Shown: in pieces, positions 53,798 to 63,580 of the stretch | Numbering within the stretch: position 1 is the stretch's first letter | How the letters are laid out: the number at the start of each line of letters is the position of its first letter | Source: an uncultured Ruminococcus sp. | Lineage (GTDB): Bacteria; Bacillota; Clostridia; Oscillospirales; Acutalibacteraceae | NCBI GenBank assembly: GCA_902801245.1 | Contig: CADCHW010000006.1 | Coordinates: forward strand, 40,152-104,151 | Reading direction: 5' to 3' | DNA length: 64,000 nucleotides | The notes under the pieces: model-generated | Databases searched by the model: none | Told to the model about the DNA's origin: nothing | The model's input: the letters and a program-made list of their open reading frames with translations, nothing else | Translations under genes and position numbers: made by a program

Positions 53798-54055
53798 TAT
53801 ACTCGATTAGCACTTTTCTTTCTTAGACCGGCAATTCGCTACGCTGTTGCCTTTGTTGGTTTGTACAGATAGATACGTTTTTGTATATGCTTTTATTTTT
53901 ATTTTCTAAGCATAGTTTGTTTAGTTTCGCTGAGGGAAGTTTATTTTCTACGCTGATTTGTTTCGTCAGCGAGCAGGGCTCTGCCCCTGCACCCCGCAAG
54001 CTTTGAAAAGCTTGACCAAACTTTAACATGCTAAATCTTTTAGATTTTGAGTATA
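53798..54055 (+). mobile_element. Repeat A copy j
   Basis: Both ends present (TATACTCG and TTTGAGTATA). The right end touches the stop codon of the MBOAT gene at 54056-54058. Confidence 0.88.
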
Positions 54056-55477
54056 TTAAAACTGCAAATAAATAAACGGATTAAACGTTGATGAAGCCAA
54101 CGAAACAATACACATAAACAGCATAGCAAGCGTAACAACCTCACCGGAAATTTCAACCGCAAGCTTTGCCCCCTCCGACTTAGCAATACCGTTAAGCTTT
54201 TCACCGACAGTTTTTACAATCGGCATACTGAACAGAACTCCCAATATCAGCGTAAACACAAAATAAAGGTTAAACTGCTCAAAAAATATACTCCGTGACA
54301 TACTGCTAATGTCAAAGCCTGTGAACATCTTTGATATAAATGTTCCTGCCTGAGTAAGATTTTCAGCTCTGAAAATAACGAATGTCACAATAACAACAAG
54401 CATTGTATAAATACGCTTTATCGGCTTAAACTTAATTTTATCAAGCGGAATAATTTTATAGCTTTCAAGCAGAAGAAACATTCCGTGAACCAGTCCCCAT
54501 ACAACGAAAGTCAAATTTGCACCGTGCCAAAGTCCCGTAAAGAAAAATACTATAATCCTATTAACAGCCGTGCGGAATTTTCCCTTTCTGTTGCCGCCGA
54601 GAGGAATGTACAAGTACTCCTTAAACCAAGACGAAATTGAAATATGCCATTTTCTCCAGAAGTCCTGCATACTTTCGGCGGTATATGGATATTTAAAATT
54701 TTCCAGAAACGTAAATCCGAGCATTTTTCCCAGACCTATCGCCATATCGCTGTAACCGCTGAAATCAAAATAAATCTGAATTGTGTACGCAATTCCGCCG
54801 AGCCAACAGGTAAGTATACTCAAATCATCGCCGCTCAGTGCAAACATAGAATCGGCAGCTCCGCCCACCGCATTTGCGATAAGCACTTTCTTTGAAAGTC
54901 CGCAGATAAAACGCTTTATTCCGTAAGCGGTGCTTTCGGCTGTTATTTTTCGGTTTTCAATCTGCTGTGCAACATCGTAATATTTTACGATAGGACCCGC
55001 AATCAGCTGAGGGAAAAGCGAAATATATAACAGAACGTTCAGAAAGTTTTTCTGTACAAGTGTTTTATCCTTGTAAACATCAATGACATAAGACAATATC
55101 TGAAACGTAAAGAAAGAAATACCTATCGGCAGCCGTATATTCGGCACAGGAATATTTACAGGCAATACCGCATTAATTGTTTCCGCAAAGAAACCCGTAT
55201 ACTTGAATATACAAAGCAAAAGCAGATTAAAAACAATAGAAATCACCAAAAAAGGCTTGCCTTTTCCCTTTGCTCCGGCTATCAGCCGACCCAGAATATA
55301 GTTTACCAAAACGGAGAATATCATCAAAAACACCGTTATCGGTTCTCCGAACGCATAGAACAGCAAACTTGTAATTATAAGCAAAATATTTTTCGCTTTA
55401 ATTGACGGCACTATCAAATATAAAATATATGTAACAGGGAGGAATATAAATAAAAATACCGTTGAACTGAATACCAA
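54056..55477 (-). CDS. MBOAT-family O-acyltransferase (AlgI/DltB-like)
   Basis: 473 residues with about ten membrane segments. MBOAT signatures: LPIGISFFTFQILSYVIDVY, FPQLIAGPIVKYYDV, YFDFSGYSDMAIGLGKMLGF, DFWRKWHISISSWFKEYLYI and the catalytic His in FTGLWHGANLTF. It moves acyl (usually acetyl) groups across the membrane for attachment to surface glycans. It is the last gene of a three-gene operon with a lipoprotein and a DHHW protein, a standard O-acetylation pairing. Confidence 0.94.
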   Translation of the reverse strand: MVFSSTVFLFIFLPVTYILYLIVPSIKAKNILLIITSLLFYAFGEPITVFLMIFSVLVNYILGRLIAGAKGKGKPFLVISIVFNLLLLCIFKYTGFFAETINAVLPVNIPVPNIRLPIGISFFTFQILSYVIDVYKDKTLVQKNFLNVLLYISLFPQLIAGPIVKYYDVAQQIENRKITAESTAYGIKRFICGLSKKVLIANAVGGAADSMFALSGDDLSILTCWLGGIAYTIQIYFDFSGYSDMAIGLGKMLGFTFLENFKYPYTAESMQDFWRKWHISISSWFKEYLYIPLGGNRKGKFRTAVNRIIVFFFTGLWHGANLTFVVWGLVHGMFLLLESYKIIPLDKIKFKPIKRIYTMLVVIVTFVIFRAENLTQAGTFISKMFTGFDISSMSRSIFFEQFNLYFVFTLILGVLFSMPIVKTVGEKLNGIAKSEGAKLAVEISGEVVTLAMLFMCIVSLASSTFNPFIYLQF

Positions 55478-55516
55478 TATACCACCTCTTACCGATTACT
55501 TTTAAAATAACCATAC

Positions 55517-56458
55517 TCAGTTATTCCAAATATAATTGATTTCCTCTACCGTATCGCCCACAACAAAAAATTGTAGTATCTTATCGCCGATAACGTATTT
55601 TCTCATTGAAGCCGTATCGTCTTCACTGTTTCCGTAAATAGAGATAAGCTCTTCGGAGGTTGTGCCGATTTTCGCACCCTTGGCGGTTGTATAAGAGGGG
55701 TCTGTAATCACAACACCAACAACGTAATCCTTTGAGCCGTCCGCATTCGGATAAGTGTTAATCGAACATTCGCTAAAGATAAATGTCTTATCAAGCTGAC
55801 CCTCATATTTACAGCTCGGTGCTTCCTGCTTGGTAATCTCTTCTCCGAGAATTTTCTTAACGTCTTCGATATCATCGTTAAAATTAATGTTGCCCTTGCT
55901 TAATGTTATAACGAAATCCGATTCGTCAAACGAACCTGTCGAAACATCTGCTTCCGTATCAGTAGTTTCCTCGTTCTGAGATTCAACCTCCGAACTAACA
56001 GTATTTTCCGCCGTACTGTTAGTTGTTGTTTGAGCCGCAGTATTGTCGCCGCCGTTGACAATGGTTGTTGTTGTCTGTGTCGGTGCATTTACAGAAGCCA
56101 CGCTTGATGTTTCGGCAGTCTTTGAGCTTGTTGTTTTAACCTCTTTCTTTGAGGAAGCCGAAGAAGCCGCTTTGGAGCTTGTTGTAGTTACAACCTTTTT
56201 CTTTTCGGAACTATCGCTTGACTTTTCGGAAGACTCGGCTGTGTCCGTGTCCTCTTCGCTGTCGGAACTTTCTTCCTCGGAGGATACCGTTTCTACTTCC
56301 TCTGCTTCGCTCTCTTCTTCGGAAGATTCATTGTCATCTGAATACAAAACTCTTGATTCCGCAGAAACCGTATCATCTATATAACTTTTACTTCCGCAGG
56401 CTGTCATTGACGAAAGAATTAAAACTGCCGTCAATGCAAGCAGGATTGTTCTTTTCAT
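55517..56458 (-). CDS. Ser/Glu-rich lipoprotein of unknown function
   Basis: 313 residues from ATG 56456-56458 (AAAGGTGA upstream). Lipobox SMTACGSKS. Residues about 25-175 are a low-complexity Ser/Glu/Asp/Thr/Val stalk; the C-terminal 130 residues form a small globular domain (FVITLSKGNINFNDDIEDVK, AKIGTTSEELISIYG, VGDTVEEINYIWNN) found in some Clostridia lipoproteins; I cannot name it. It lies between the DHHW and MBOAT genes with short gaps and may be an accessory or substrate-presenting surface protein. Confidence 0.85.
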   Translation of the reverse strand: MKRTILLALTAVLILSSMTACGSKSYIDDTVSAESRVLYSDDNESSEEESEAEEVETVSSEEESSDSEEDTDTAESSEKSSDSSEKKKVVTTTSSKAASSASSKKEVKTTSSKTAETSSVASVNAPTQTTTTIVNGGDNTAAQTTTNSTAENTVSSEVESQNEETTDTEADVSTGSFDESDFVITLSKGNINFNDDIEDVKKILGEEITKQEAPSCKYEGQLDKTFIFSECSINTYPNADGSKDYVVGVVITDPSYTTAKGAKIGTTSEELISIYGNSEDDTASMRKYVIGDKILQFFVVGDTVEEINYIWNN

Positions 56459-56525
56459 AGTATACTTCACCTTTCTTTATACTTTAACAATACTATAACA
56501 ATGCAATATCTATAATTGCACATTG

Positions 56526-57947
56526 CTAATTACTAATTGAATATATTTCGTCCGTACAAACCAAATTATCGCCGCTGCCGATATATGCGTTTATTGAATA
56601 ATCTCCGCTTGGAATATCCTTTGTATCAACATAAAGTGAAAATCCGAAGTCACTTTGTTCATCGTCACCCAAAAGCTCCGCTTCATAAATCGGGAATGCC
56701 TCAAAACAGAAAACTCCGTTCTCACCCTCAAAGGTCACGTAAATATCTGTTTTGCCGTTAAAGTAATACTCGTCCAGAACACCGTAAATTTTAAGCATTC
56801 CGTTATCTTCTTTAACCTCACAAACATTCTTATTGCTTTTGTAAATATCTGCGGAAATATCAAGACTTCTCGGCGGTGCTGCCATAATCGGAGCTTTTTC
56901 GGTGATATTCGGAATATTTCTTTCAACTATTTCAAGCACAACATATTCCGCCGGAAACGTTTTAAGCTCATTCAGCCGATACGGAATCTCTCTCGAAAAC
57001 TCCGCCTTAAAACTGTTTTCCGCAATGAACGGATAAAGCGAACGTCCGAACGAATCACGATACATCAAAATACTGTGTTCCCTATTGCCGTTCACCGTTC
57101 TTATCAGCATATCGTCAACAGTTTGGAAACTTCCGATATATTCAAAGCTGTAATCAATATCGTAAATTTCTTCTTCACTGAGAATATTAAGCGTCGGGAA
57201 TATCATAGAATCGAGGTCGCCCTCCCAGCACTGTTCCGTATGATGATTAACATCGCTGAAATCGTTATGCTCAATTCCGAATTTATCCATAATCGCATTA
57301 TGAACAAGAACAGCACCCTCATTAGTCCAGTGAGAATCTCTCGAATGATACAAAACCTTATCCTGCGACAAAAACAAATCCTTAAGCACAATCTGATTTA
57401 CTGCATACTCGTCAATCACGGAACTAAGCATTTCAAGATTATTCGGCTCGCCGCTTTTCACATATCTTGACGGCATATTCTGAGGATATACAGTGTTCTT
57501 ATTCGGAGCGGAAATAAACAAAAACTCCGCACCGTTCTCCTCCGCATACTCCTGAATAAGCTTCAAGGTTTTTGCCGTGTTGTCAATTCTTCTTTCGCTT
57601 AAGGTATTTCTCGACATATAATCGTCAAGGGTACTCGCAAAGTAAAGCCAATCATTATCCCCGACAACTATTTTTTCATTTGAAGAGGTTTTAAAAATCT
57701 CCGCTTTCTGAACGCTGTCAAGCGTAACAAGCTCCTGTCTGAATGCGAAATGCTCCGACAGGTACGTTTCAAATTCGGAGGGCCAATCGAGGTTTGCCGA
57801 ACCGTCCTCCTTAGTGAAAGACGGCATTTCGGAAAGCTTTCTGTTCTCGGCTGTTTCATCTGCTTTCACAAACGGCATACATACAATAGGGGTTATGCAA
57901 ACCGCAAAAAATAAAACAATATAAATAATCTGTAATTTTTTTCGCAC
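56526..57947 (-). CDS. DHHW/AlgX-like SGNH acetyltransferase partner of MBOAT
   Basis: 473 residues from GTG 57945-57947, preferred because AAGGA sits 8-9 bp upstream; an in-frame GTG at 57971 adds eight residues. An N-terminal membrane anchor (LQIIYIVLFFAVCITPIVC) is followed by ENRKLSEMPSF, DNDWLYFASTLDDY, FLFISAPNKNTVYP, the DHHW-type motif SRDSHWTNEGA and MYRDSFGRSLYPFI (Ser). Such proteins accept acetyl groups from the MBOAT partner and modify extracellular polysaccharide. A tandem repeat surrounds the start codon. Confidence 0.88.
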   Translation of the reverse strand: MRKKLQIIYIVLFFAVCITPIVCMPFVKADETAENRKLSEMPSFTKEDGSANLDWPSEFETYLSEHFAFRQELVTLDSVQKAEIFKTSSNEKIVVGDNDWLYFASTLDDYMSRNTLSERRIDNTAKTLKLIQEYAEENGAEFLFISAPNKNTVYPQNMPSRYVKSGEPNNLEMLSSVIDEYAVNQIVLKDLFLSQDKVLYHSRDSHWTNEGAVLVHNAIMDKFGIEHNDFSDVNHHTEQCWEGDLDSMIFPTLNILSEEEIYDIDYSFEYIGSFQTVDDMLIRTVNGNREHSILMYRDSFGRSLYPFIAENSFKAEFSREIPYRLNELKTFPAEYVVLEIVERNIPNITEKAPIMAAPPRSLDISADIYKSNKNVCEVKEDNGMLKIYGVLDEYYFNGKTDIYVTFEGENGVFCFEAFPIYEAELLGDDEQSDFGFSLYVDTKDIPSGDYSINAYIGSGDNLVCTDEIYSISN

Positions 57948-58016
57948 GTGTAGACAGTCCTTTTTTCGCACGTGTAGATAGTGCTTTTTTTTCGCACGTG
58001 TAGATAGTGCTTCCTT
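57941..58016. repeat. Triple 24-26-bp repeat at the start of the DHHW gene
   Basis: Three units of TTTTTTCGCACGTGTAGATA type with A-tract lengths of 7, 6 and 8 and a CACGTG palindrome in each. Each contains a GTG that could start translation; the second and third are in frame with the gene, the first is not. Confidence 0.85.
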
Positions 58017-58043
58017 TATATAACTTTACGAACCCGACCAAAA

Positions 58044-58141
58044 ATTGGTCTTAATCGGAAATTTTAGGCTGCTCTTTTATAGGTTATGTTTAATTGGTCT
58101 TAATCGGGAGTTTTTGGCTGTTCTTTTATAGGTTATGTTTA
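58044..58141. repeat. Two-unit 49-bp tandem repeat
   Basis: ATTGGTCTTAATCGG...CTCTTTTATAGGTTATG occurs twice with a 49-bp period upstream of the DHHW gene, likely in its promoter region. A repeat E fragment follows at 58211-58225. Confidence 0.8.
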
Positions 58142-58227
58142 ACCTGTCACAATTCCCAATAAAGTTAAACAAAAAACTTTCGGGTAACAAACCAACTTCC
58201 GACCACCAAAAACTAAATAATTACGCA

Positions 58228-60390
58228 TTAATATTTCGGTGTTATGTAGTGGTCTAACGTCCAGTTTACGGAAGTTAGATATTCTGTGGAAACGGCATAG
58301 AACTTTTCTCCGCAGTCGTAATTAACCCACTTGCCGTTTATATAAATCTGATTCCACGAATGCAGATTTGTATGATATCCTGTGCCGACAATAATTCTCG
58401 TCTTATAGCCTGCCGCATGGAAAAGCTGGTCGAGATATGCGGAGTAATGATAACAAGCACCGTAACCCCTGTTCATAGAATACGCTGCGATTGCCGCCCA
58501 GTCGGCATTATAAGGGTCTGTATAAACAGTAGGAACATTCACGTAATAATAGAACATATGATTTATAACATACTTGCAAAGTTCGGTGGGGTCTGTGCCG
58601 ACCTGTGCCACAATCTCCTCCGCCCTATACTTTGCGTTAGCTCCCGTAATAGTTGAAACTTTTGTACATTTTCCGTTTGCGTCTATGCTGTAAAGCTTAA
58701 CAGTAGTGTTCTTAAGCATTTTACCGTTATCGAAACAGTACATAATATTGTTCAAAGTAAGAAAACCGTTAGCACCCGTGCCGTCCGAGTTAAAGTAGTA
58801 CTTCTCACCGTTAACGGTTTTCCAGCCGGGACTTGGGAAGCCGTAGCTATCCCTTGAATAACGCTTTCCGTCCTTTCCGTAAACACCCGTGCGGAGAAGA
58901 CCGTCACTGTCAAAAAAGTATTTTTGTCCGTCAACAGTGTATTCCCCCGTCACAAACTCATTATTGACAAGATAACTCTTATATCCGTTATTGTTAATCC
59001 AGCCGTTCTTCATAACACCGTTATTGTCAAACGTATATGAAGCACCGTCTACAGTAACAGTACCGACAGCCATAACGCCGCTGTTGTCAAAATAGTATCT
59101 CTTGTTGTCAAGCTCAAGCCAGCCTTTAGTTTTGTAACCCTGTTCGTTATAGTAGTACTTCTTTCCCGAAACAGTATAAAAACCTGTTCTGAACTCGCTG
59201 TCATTCTCGAAGAAATATTTCTTGTTGTCAATATCAACCTCGCCGACTGCCGCAGAACCGTCCGCAGTGAAGTAATATTTCTTTCCGCTTACGGTCTGCC
59301 AGCCTTTCAGCATAGCGTTGTTATTGCCGAAACAGTAAAGCTTATTGTTAATAGTGTACAGACCGGAAGCAAGGGTATTTTCGGTTATAAAGTAGTAGGT
59401 ATTGTTATCTATATCGGTAAAGCCGACAGCCGCCGCACCCGAGTTGGTGAAATAGTAACGCTGACCGCCGACCTCTTTCCAACCCGTGGCAAAATCGCCG
59501 TCACTGAAAAGATAGTACTTTCTGCCCCTTATTGTCACAAGACCGCTCTGAACATTGCCGTTACTGTCGAAATAAAAAGTCTTGCCGTCAATCTTTTTCC
59601 AGCCTACAGACATAATGCCGTTTTCATCAAAATAGGCTTTTACACTGCCTATATTTTTCCAGCCTGTAACAACAACACCTTTTTCAAAGTAATAGTTCAA
59701 GCCGTAAATGTTATTGCGACCGTTCAGCTTTACTCCGTCTTTGTAGTAGGATTTACCGTTATCGGAATACTGCCAACCCTCCAAGAGAACACCGTTATCA
59801 AGAAAACCGTACTCCGTATCCCCGACTTTCGACTTGCCTGTCAAAAGCTTGCCGTCCTTGTCAAAGCCGCACTTTACACCGTCAATAATAACGATACCGC
59901 TTATCGGATTGCCCTTTGAATTCTGTGCATAATAGTTTTCGCTGTCCTTAAACCACTTAATATCTGTAAGCGGTTCGTTTGCAAATTCATCATTGAGCTT
60001 AACCGACTTTCTCAAAATTTTGAGAGCGTCGGCAGATGTAAGCTTGCCGTCACCGTCAACGTCACCCGAATAATATCTGTCGGTATAATTGTCGTTAAAA
60101 CCGACCGAAGCCCTCAAAACGGTAAGTGCGTCACTTGCCGTAATCTTGCTGTCATTGTCGATATCGCCGAGTGTCGGAAGCTTTGTGACATCTTTCAAAT
60201 TAAGAAACGGAGATGAAGTCGTTTTTTTCTCGTCGGATTTGGGAGTATCATCTGTTTCGACAATTTTTGAACTCTGCACCCTCACATCGGGAACATTTTC
60301 AGCCGAAGCCGTAACAGCTCCGACCCCCAACGCACCCGATAAAGCGAGAGTAAGTGAAAGTGCAATATATTTTTTCATTGCTGTATTCAA
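58228..60390 (-). CDS. Secreted dockerin / cell-wall-binding-repeat / transglutaminase-like protein (paralogue 1)
   Basis: About 720 residues; TTG at 60388-60390 is preferred since GAGGTG ends 6 bp before it, with ATG 60376-60378 as alternative. Signal peptide (KKYIALSLTLALSGALG). A type I dockerin at about 75-140 has two calcium loops (DIDNDSKITASDAL and DVDGDGKLTSADAL). About sixteen roughly 20-residue cell-wall/choline-binding-type repeats follow (GWKKIDGKTFYFDSNG). The C-terminal transglutaminase-like domain has Cys in RGYGACYHYSA, His in NLHSWNQIYINGKWV and Asp in NYD. Likely attached to the surface or a cellulosome-like complex and acting on peptide or wall substrates. Confidence 0.92.
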   Translation of the reverse strand: MNTAMKKYIALSLTLALSGALGVGAVTASAENVPDVRVQSSKIVETDDTPKSDEKKTTSSPFLNLKDVTKLPTLGDIDNDSKITASDALTVLRASVGFNDNYTDRYYSGDVDGDGKLTSADALKILRKSVKLNDEFANEPLTDIKWFKDSENYYAQNSKGNPISGIVIIDGVKCGFDKDGKLLTGKSKVGDTEYGFLDNGVLLEGWQYSDNGKSYYKDGVKLNGRNNIYGLNYYFEKGVVVTGWKNIGSVKAYFDENGIMSVGWKKIDGKTFYFDSNGNVQSGLVTIRGRKYYLFSDGDFATGWKEVGGQRYYFTNSGAAAVGFTDIDNNTYYFITENTLASGLYTINNKLYCFGNNNAMLKGWQTVSGKKYYFTADGSAAVGEVDIDNKKYFFENDSEFRTGFYTVSGKKYYYNEQGYKTKGWLELDNKRYYFDNSGVMAVGTVTVDGASYTFDNNGVMKNGWINNNGYKSYLVNNEFVTGEYTVDGQKYFFDSDGLLRTGVYGKDGKRYSRDSYGFPSPGWKTVNGEKYYFNSDGTGANGFLTLNNIMYCFDNGKMLKNTTVKLYSIDANGKCTKVSTITGANAKYRAEEIVAQVGTDPTELCKYVINHMFYYYVNVPTVYTDPYNADWAAIAAYSMNRGYGACYHYSAYLDQLFHAAGYKTRIIVGTGYHTNLHSWNQIYINGKWVNYDCGEKFYAVSTEYLTSVNWTLDHYITPKY

Positions 60391-60408
60391 ATATATCACC
60401 TCTGCGGA

Positions 60409-62634
60409 TTAATAATTGGGATAAACATAATTATTAAAGGTGTAAGTTCTTCCACGAAGATAAGCATCGCTTACAGCGTAATATCCGTGTACACCGTCAT
60501 AATTAACCCACTGACCGTTTATATAAACCTGATTCCAAGAATGGAGGCTCGGATAATTTCCCGTACCTACAAGAATTCTCGACTTATAGCCTGCCGCATG
60601 GAAAAGCTGGTCCATAAAAGCGGAGAAGTGATAACAAGCACCGTAACCCCTGTTCATAGGATATGCGGCAATTGTTGCCCAGTCTGCCGTTTGCGGATTT
60701 GTATAAACAGAATCCACATACACCATATAATAAGACATATGGCTCATTACATAGGAACAAATTGTATTCGGGTCTGTGCCGATTGAAGCAATAATTTCCT
60801 CTGCCCTGTACTTTGCGTTTGCACCCGTAATAGTAGAAACTCTTGTACATTTGCCGTTTGCGTCTATGTTATAGAGCTTAACGGTAGTGTTCTTAAGCAT
60901 TTTACCGTTATCGAAACAGTACATGATATTGTTCAAAGTAAGGAAACCGTTAGCACCCGTGCCGTCGGAATTAAAGTAGTACTTCTCACCGTTCACGGTT
61001 TTCCAGCCCGGACTTGGGAAACCGTAGCTGTCCCTTGAATAACGCTTGCCGTCCTTTCCGTAAACACCTGTACGGAGAAGACCGTCTTCATCAAAAAAGT
61101 ATTTCTTTCCGTCAATAGTGTATTCTCCGACAACAGGCGTATCATTGACCAGATAGCTCTTATATCCGTTATTATCAATCCAGCCGTCCTTTAGAACACC
61201 GTTATCGTCAAAATTATACACAGTACCTTCAATAGTAACAGAACCTACAGCCATAACGCCGTTGTTATCGAAATAGTATTTCTTGCCGTCAATGGTTTTC
61301 CAGCCTATGGTTTTGTAACCCTGCTCGGTGTAATAGTATTTCTTTCCCGAAACAGTTTGGAAACCTGTTCTGAACACGCTGTCGTTCTCGAAGAAATACT
61401 TTTTGTTGTCGATAGTAACCTCACCGACTGCCGCAGAACCGTCCTCGGTGAAATAATATTTCTTTCCGCTTACAGTCTGCCAGCCTTTCTTCATAGCGTT
61501 GTCACTGCCGAAATAGTAAAGCTTATTGTTAGCAGTGTACAGACCGGAAGCAAGGGTTGTTTCATCTATAAAGTAATAGGTATTGTTATTTATATCGGTA
61601 AAGCCGACAGCCGCCGCACCCGAGTCGGTGAAATAGTAACGCTGACCGCCAACCTCTCTCCAGCCTGTGGCAAAATTGCCGTCACTGAAAAGATAGTATT
61701 TTCTGCCCCTTATTGTCACAAAACCGCTCTGAACGCTGCCGTCACTGTCGAAATAATAAGTCTTGCCGTCAATCTGTTTCCAGCCTACGGACATAACACC
61801 GTTTTCATCAAAATAGGCTTTTACACTTCCGATATTTTTCCAACCCTTAACAACGACACCATTTTCAAAATAATAGTTCAAGCCGTAAATGCTGCTGCGA
61901 CCGTTCAGCTTTACTCCGTCCTTATAGTAGGATTTACCGTCATCGGAATACTGCCAACCCTCCAAGAGAACACCGTTATCAAGGAAACTGTACTCCTTAT
62001 TCTCGACTTTCGACTTGCCTGTCAAAAGCTTGCCGTCCTTGTCAAAACCGCACTTTACACCGTCAATAATGACAATACCGCTTATGGGTTTTCCCTTTGA
62101 ATCCTGTGCATAATAGTTTTCGCTATCCTTAAACCACTTAATATCTGTAAGAGGTTCGTTTGCAAATTCATCATTTAGCTTAACGGACTTTCTCAAAATT
62201 TTAAGAGCGTCGGCAGATGTAAGCTTGCCGTCACCGTCAACGTCACCGGAATAATATCTGTCGGTGTAATTGTCGTTAAAACCTACAGAAGCTCTCAGAA
62301 CGGTAAGTGCATCGCTTGAAGTAATCTTTTTGTCATTATCGATATCGCCTAGTGTCGGAAGTTTTGTGACATCTTTCAAATTAAGAAACGGAGATGAAAC
62401 CGGCTTTTTCTCGTCGGGTTTGGGAGTATCGTCTGTTTCGACATTTTGCGAACTCTGTGCTTTAACATTTGAAACATTCTCCGCCGAAGCCGTGACCTTT
62501 CCCACACTTTGAGAACTCTCAACTTTCACATCGGCAGTTTTCTCTGCTGAAGCTGTAACTGCACCAACACCCAATGTTCCCGATAAAGCAAGGGTAAGTG
62601 AAAGTGCAATGTATTTTTTCATTGCTGTATTCAA
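60409..62634 (-). CDS. Secreted dockerin / cell-wall-binding-repeat / transglutaminase-like protein (paralogue 2)
   Basis: About 741 residues; same TTG-start architecture (GAGGTG then TTG at 62632-62634; ATG 62620-62622 alternative). Same domain order as paralogue 1: signal peptide, a duplicated ASAE(N/K) Ser/Val-rich linker, dockerin (DIDNDKKITSSDAL, DVDGDGKLTSADAL), wall-binding repeats, and a C-terminal transglutaminase core (RGYGACYHFSAFMDQ, SLHSWNQVYINGQWVNYDG). The two genes are 18 bp apart and highly alike, so a recent tandem duplication. The most divergence is in the transglutaminase domain's last 100 residues, suggesting different targets. Confidence 0.92.
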   Translation of the reverse strand: MNTAMKKYIALSLTLALSGTLGVGAVTASAEKTADVKVESSQSVGKVTASAENVSNVKAQSSQNVETDDTPKPDEKKPVSSPFLNLKDVTKLPTLGDIDNDKKITSSDALTVLRASVGFNDNYTDRYYSGDVDGDGKLTSADALKILRKSVKLNDEFANEPLTDIKWFKDSENYYAQDSKGKPISGIVIIDGVKCGFDKDGKLLTGKSKVENKEYSFLDNGVLLEGWQYSDDGKSYYKDGVKLNGRSSIYGLNYYFENGVVVKGWKNIGSVKAYFDENGVMSVGWKQIDGKTYYFDSDGSVQSGFVTIRGRKYYLFSDGNFATGWREVGGQRYYFTDSGAAAVGFTDINNNTYYFIDETTLASGLYTANNKLYYFGSDNAMKKGWQTVSGKKYYFTEDGSAAVGEVTIDNKKYFFENDSVFRTGFQTVSGKKYYYTEQGYKTIGWKTIDGKKYYFDNNGVMAVGSVTIEGTVYNFDDNGVLKDGWIDNNGYKSYLVNDTPVVGEYTIDGKKYFFDEDGLLRTGVYGKDGKRYSRDSYGFPSPGWKTVNGEKYYFNSDGTGANGFLTLNNIMYCFDNGKMLKNTTVKLYNIDANGKCTRVSTITGANAKYRAEEIIASIGTDPNTICSYVMSHMSYYMVYVDSVYTNPQTADWATIAAYPMNRGYGACYHFSAFMDQLFHAAGYKSRILVGTGNYPSLHSWNQVYINGQWVNYDGVHGYYAVSDAYLRGRTYTFNNYVYPNY

Positions 62635-62887
62635 AAATATCACCTCGTTAAAATCTAACAGTAAGAACAAAAGAGAAACCTTTTAACGTGCATACATTTT
62701 TCACGAAAAAACACATTTTCTGATTTTGGCACATATGTCCGATAATGTTCTTACATCTTTTATTATTACAAATAACATTTTAACATAATATGACAGAAAT
62801 ATCAAGCTTTGAGGGGGATAAATTTCGGTAAAATTTTTATGAAATGCGTAATTGTGATTATTGATAATCGGAGGTTGATTTACAATA

Positions 62888-63026
62888 TATACTCACGGTC
62901 AAAAAGATTTACCATTTTAAAGCTTGCGGGCGACGGAACACCCCAAGAAGTCAAGCCGTAGGCGACAGCGTAGCGAATTGCCGGTCTAAGAAAGAAAAGT
63001 GGTAAATCTTAATGCTTGCGAGTATA
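62888..63026 (-). mobile_element. Repeat A copy k (139-bp deletion form)
   Basis: Intact ends (TATACTC...AAAGATTTACCATTTTAAAG and GTGGTAAATCTTAATGCTTGCGAGTATA, in part) with most of the centre missing. The region 62635-62887 shows AT-rich promoter-like DNA but no clear gene. Confidence 0.82.
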
Positions 63027-63105
63027 ACATATAATATTTCTTCGATTTTAAGTATTGAATTTATTTTGTTTCAACAATACAAATTATCCTTGGTCATTAT
63101 AATTT

Positions 63106-63351
63106 TTGATTTTTTGTCTTGACATAGGGGTACACTTTAGATTTCACGACTTAAGACATTTTCACGCTTCCGTAGCTCACGCTCTGGGGATACCGGATAA
63201 ATACATTATGGAACGTGGCGGTTGGAGTTCGGCTCAGGTACTTCAAGATGTTTATCAACATACTATGCGTGACAAAGAAAAGGAATTTGCTAACAAAATC
63301 AACAACCATTTCAATCGATTTAAAGATGATGACGACACAGAAAACGTGTGA
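63106..63351 (+). pseudogene. Tyrosine recombinase (phage/ICE integrase) C-terminal remnant
   Basis: The frame carries the end of an integrase catalytic domain: FRFHDLRHFHASVAHALGIP (Arg-His pair), MERGGWSSAQVL and the nucleophile Tyr in VYQHTM. The N-terminal and central domains are absent; upstream DNA is not integrase-like and there is no convincing start. It lies 150 bp from the 3' end of tRNA-Pro, where such elements integrate. Confidence 0.85.
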
Positions 63352-63503
63352 TATTCTGTGTGATATTTTTATCCAAAAATTTGTTATTTTCTCTTTTTTA
63401 ACGGTATTTATAACAATATTCGGTTATACCCCAAAACACAAAGAACCGCATAAACACTGAGTTTTCAGCATTTATACGGTTCTTTTTCGATTTTATCAAT
63501 AAG

Positions 63504-63577
63504 TCGAGGTGACAGGATTCGAACCTGCGACCTCTGCGTCCCGAACGCAGCGCTCTACCAAACTGAGCCACACCTCG
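63504..63577 (-). tRNA. tRNA-Pro (CGG)
   Basis: Cloverleaf on the minus strand: acceptor CGAGGTG/CACCTCG, D-arm GCTCAGTTTGGTAGAGC, anticodon arm CTGCG-TTCGGGA-CGCAG (anticodon CGG), T-arm with GGTTCGAATCC. No encoded CCA. Confidence 0.95.
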
Positions 63578-63580
63578 AAA

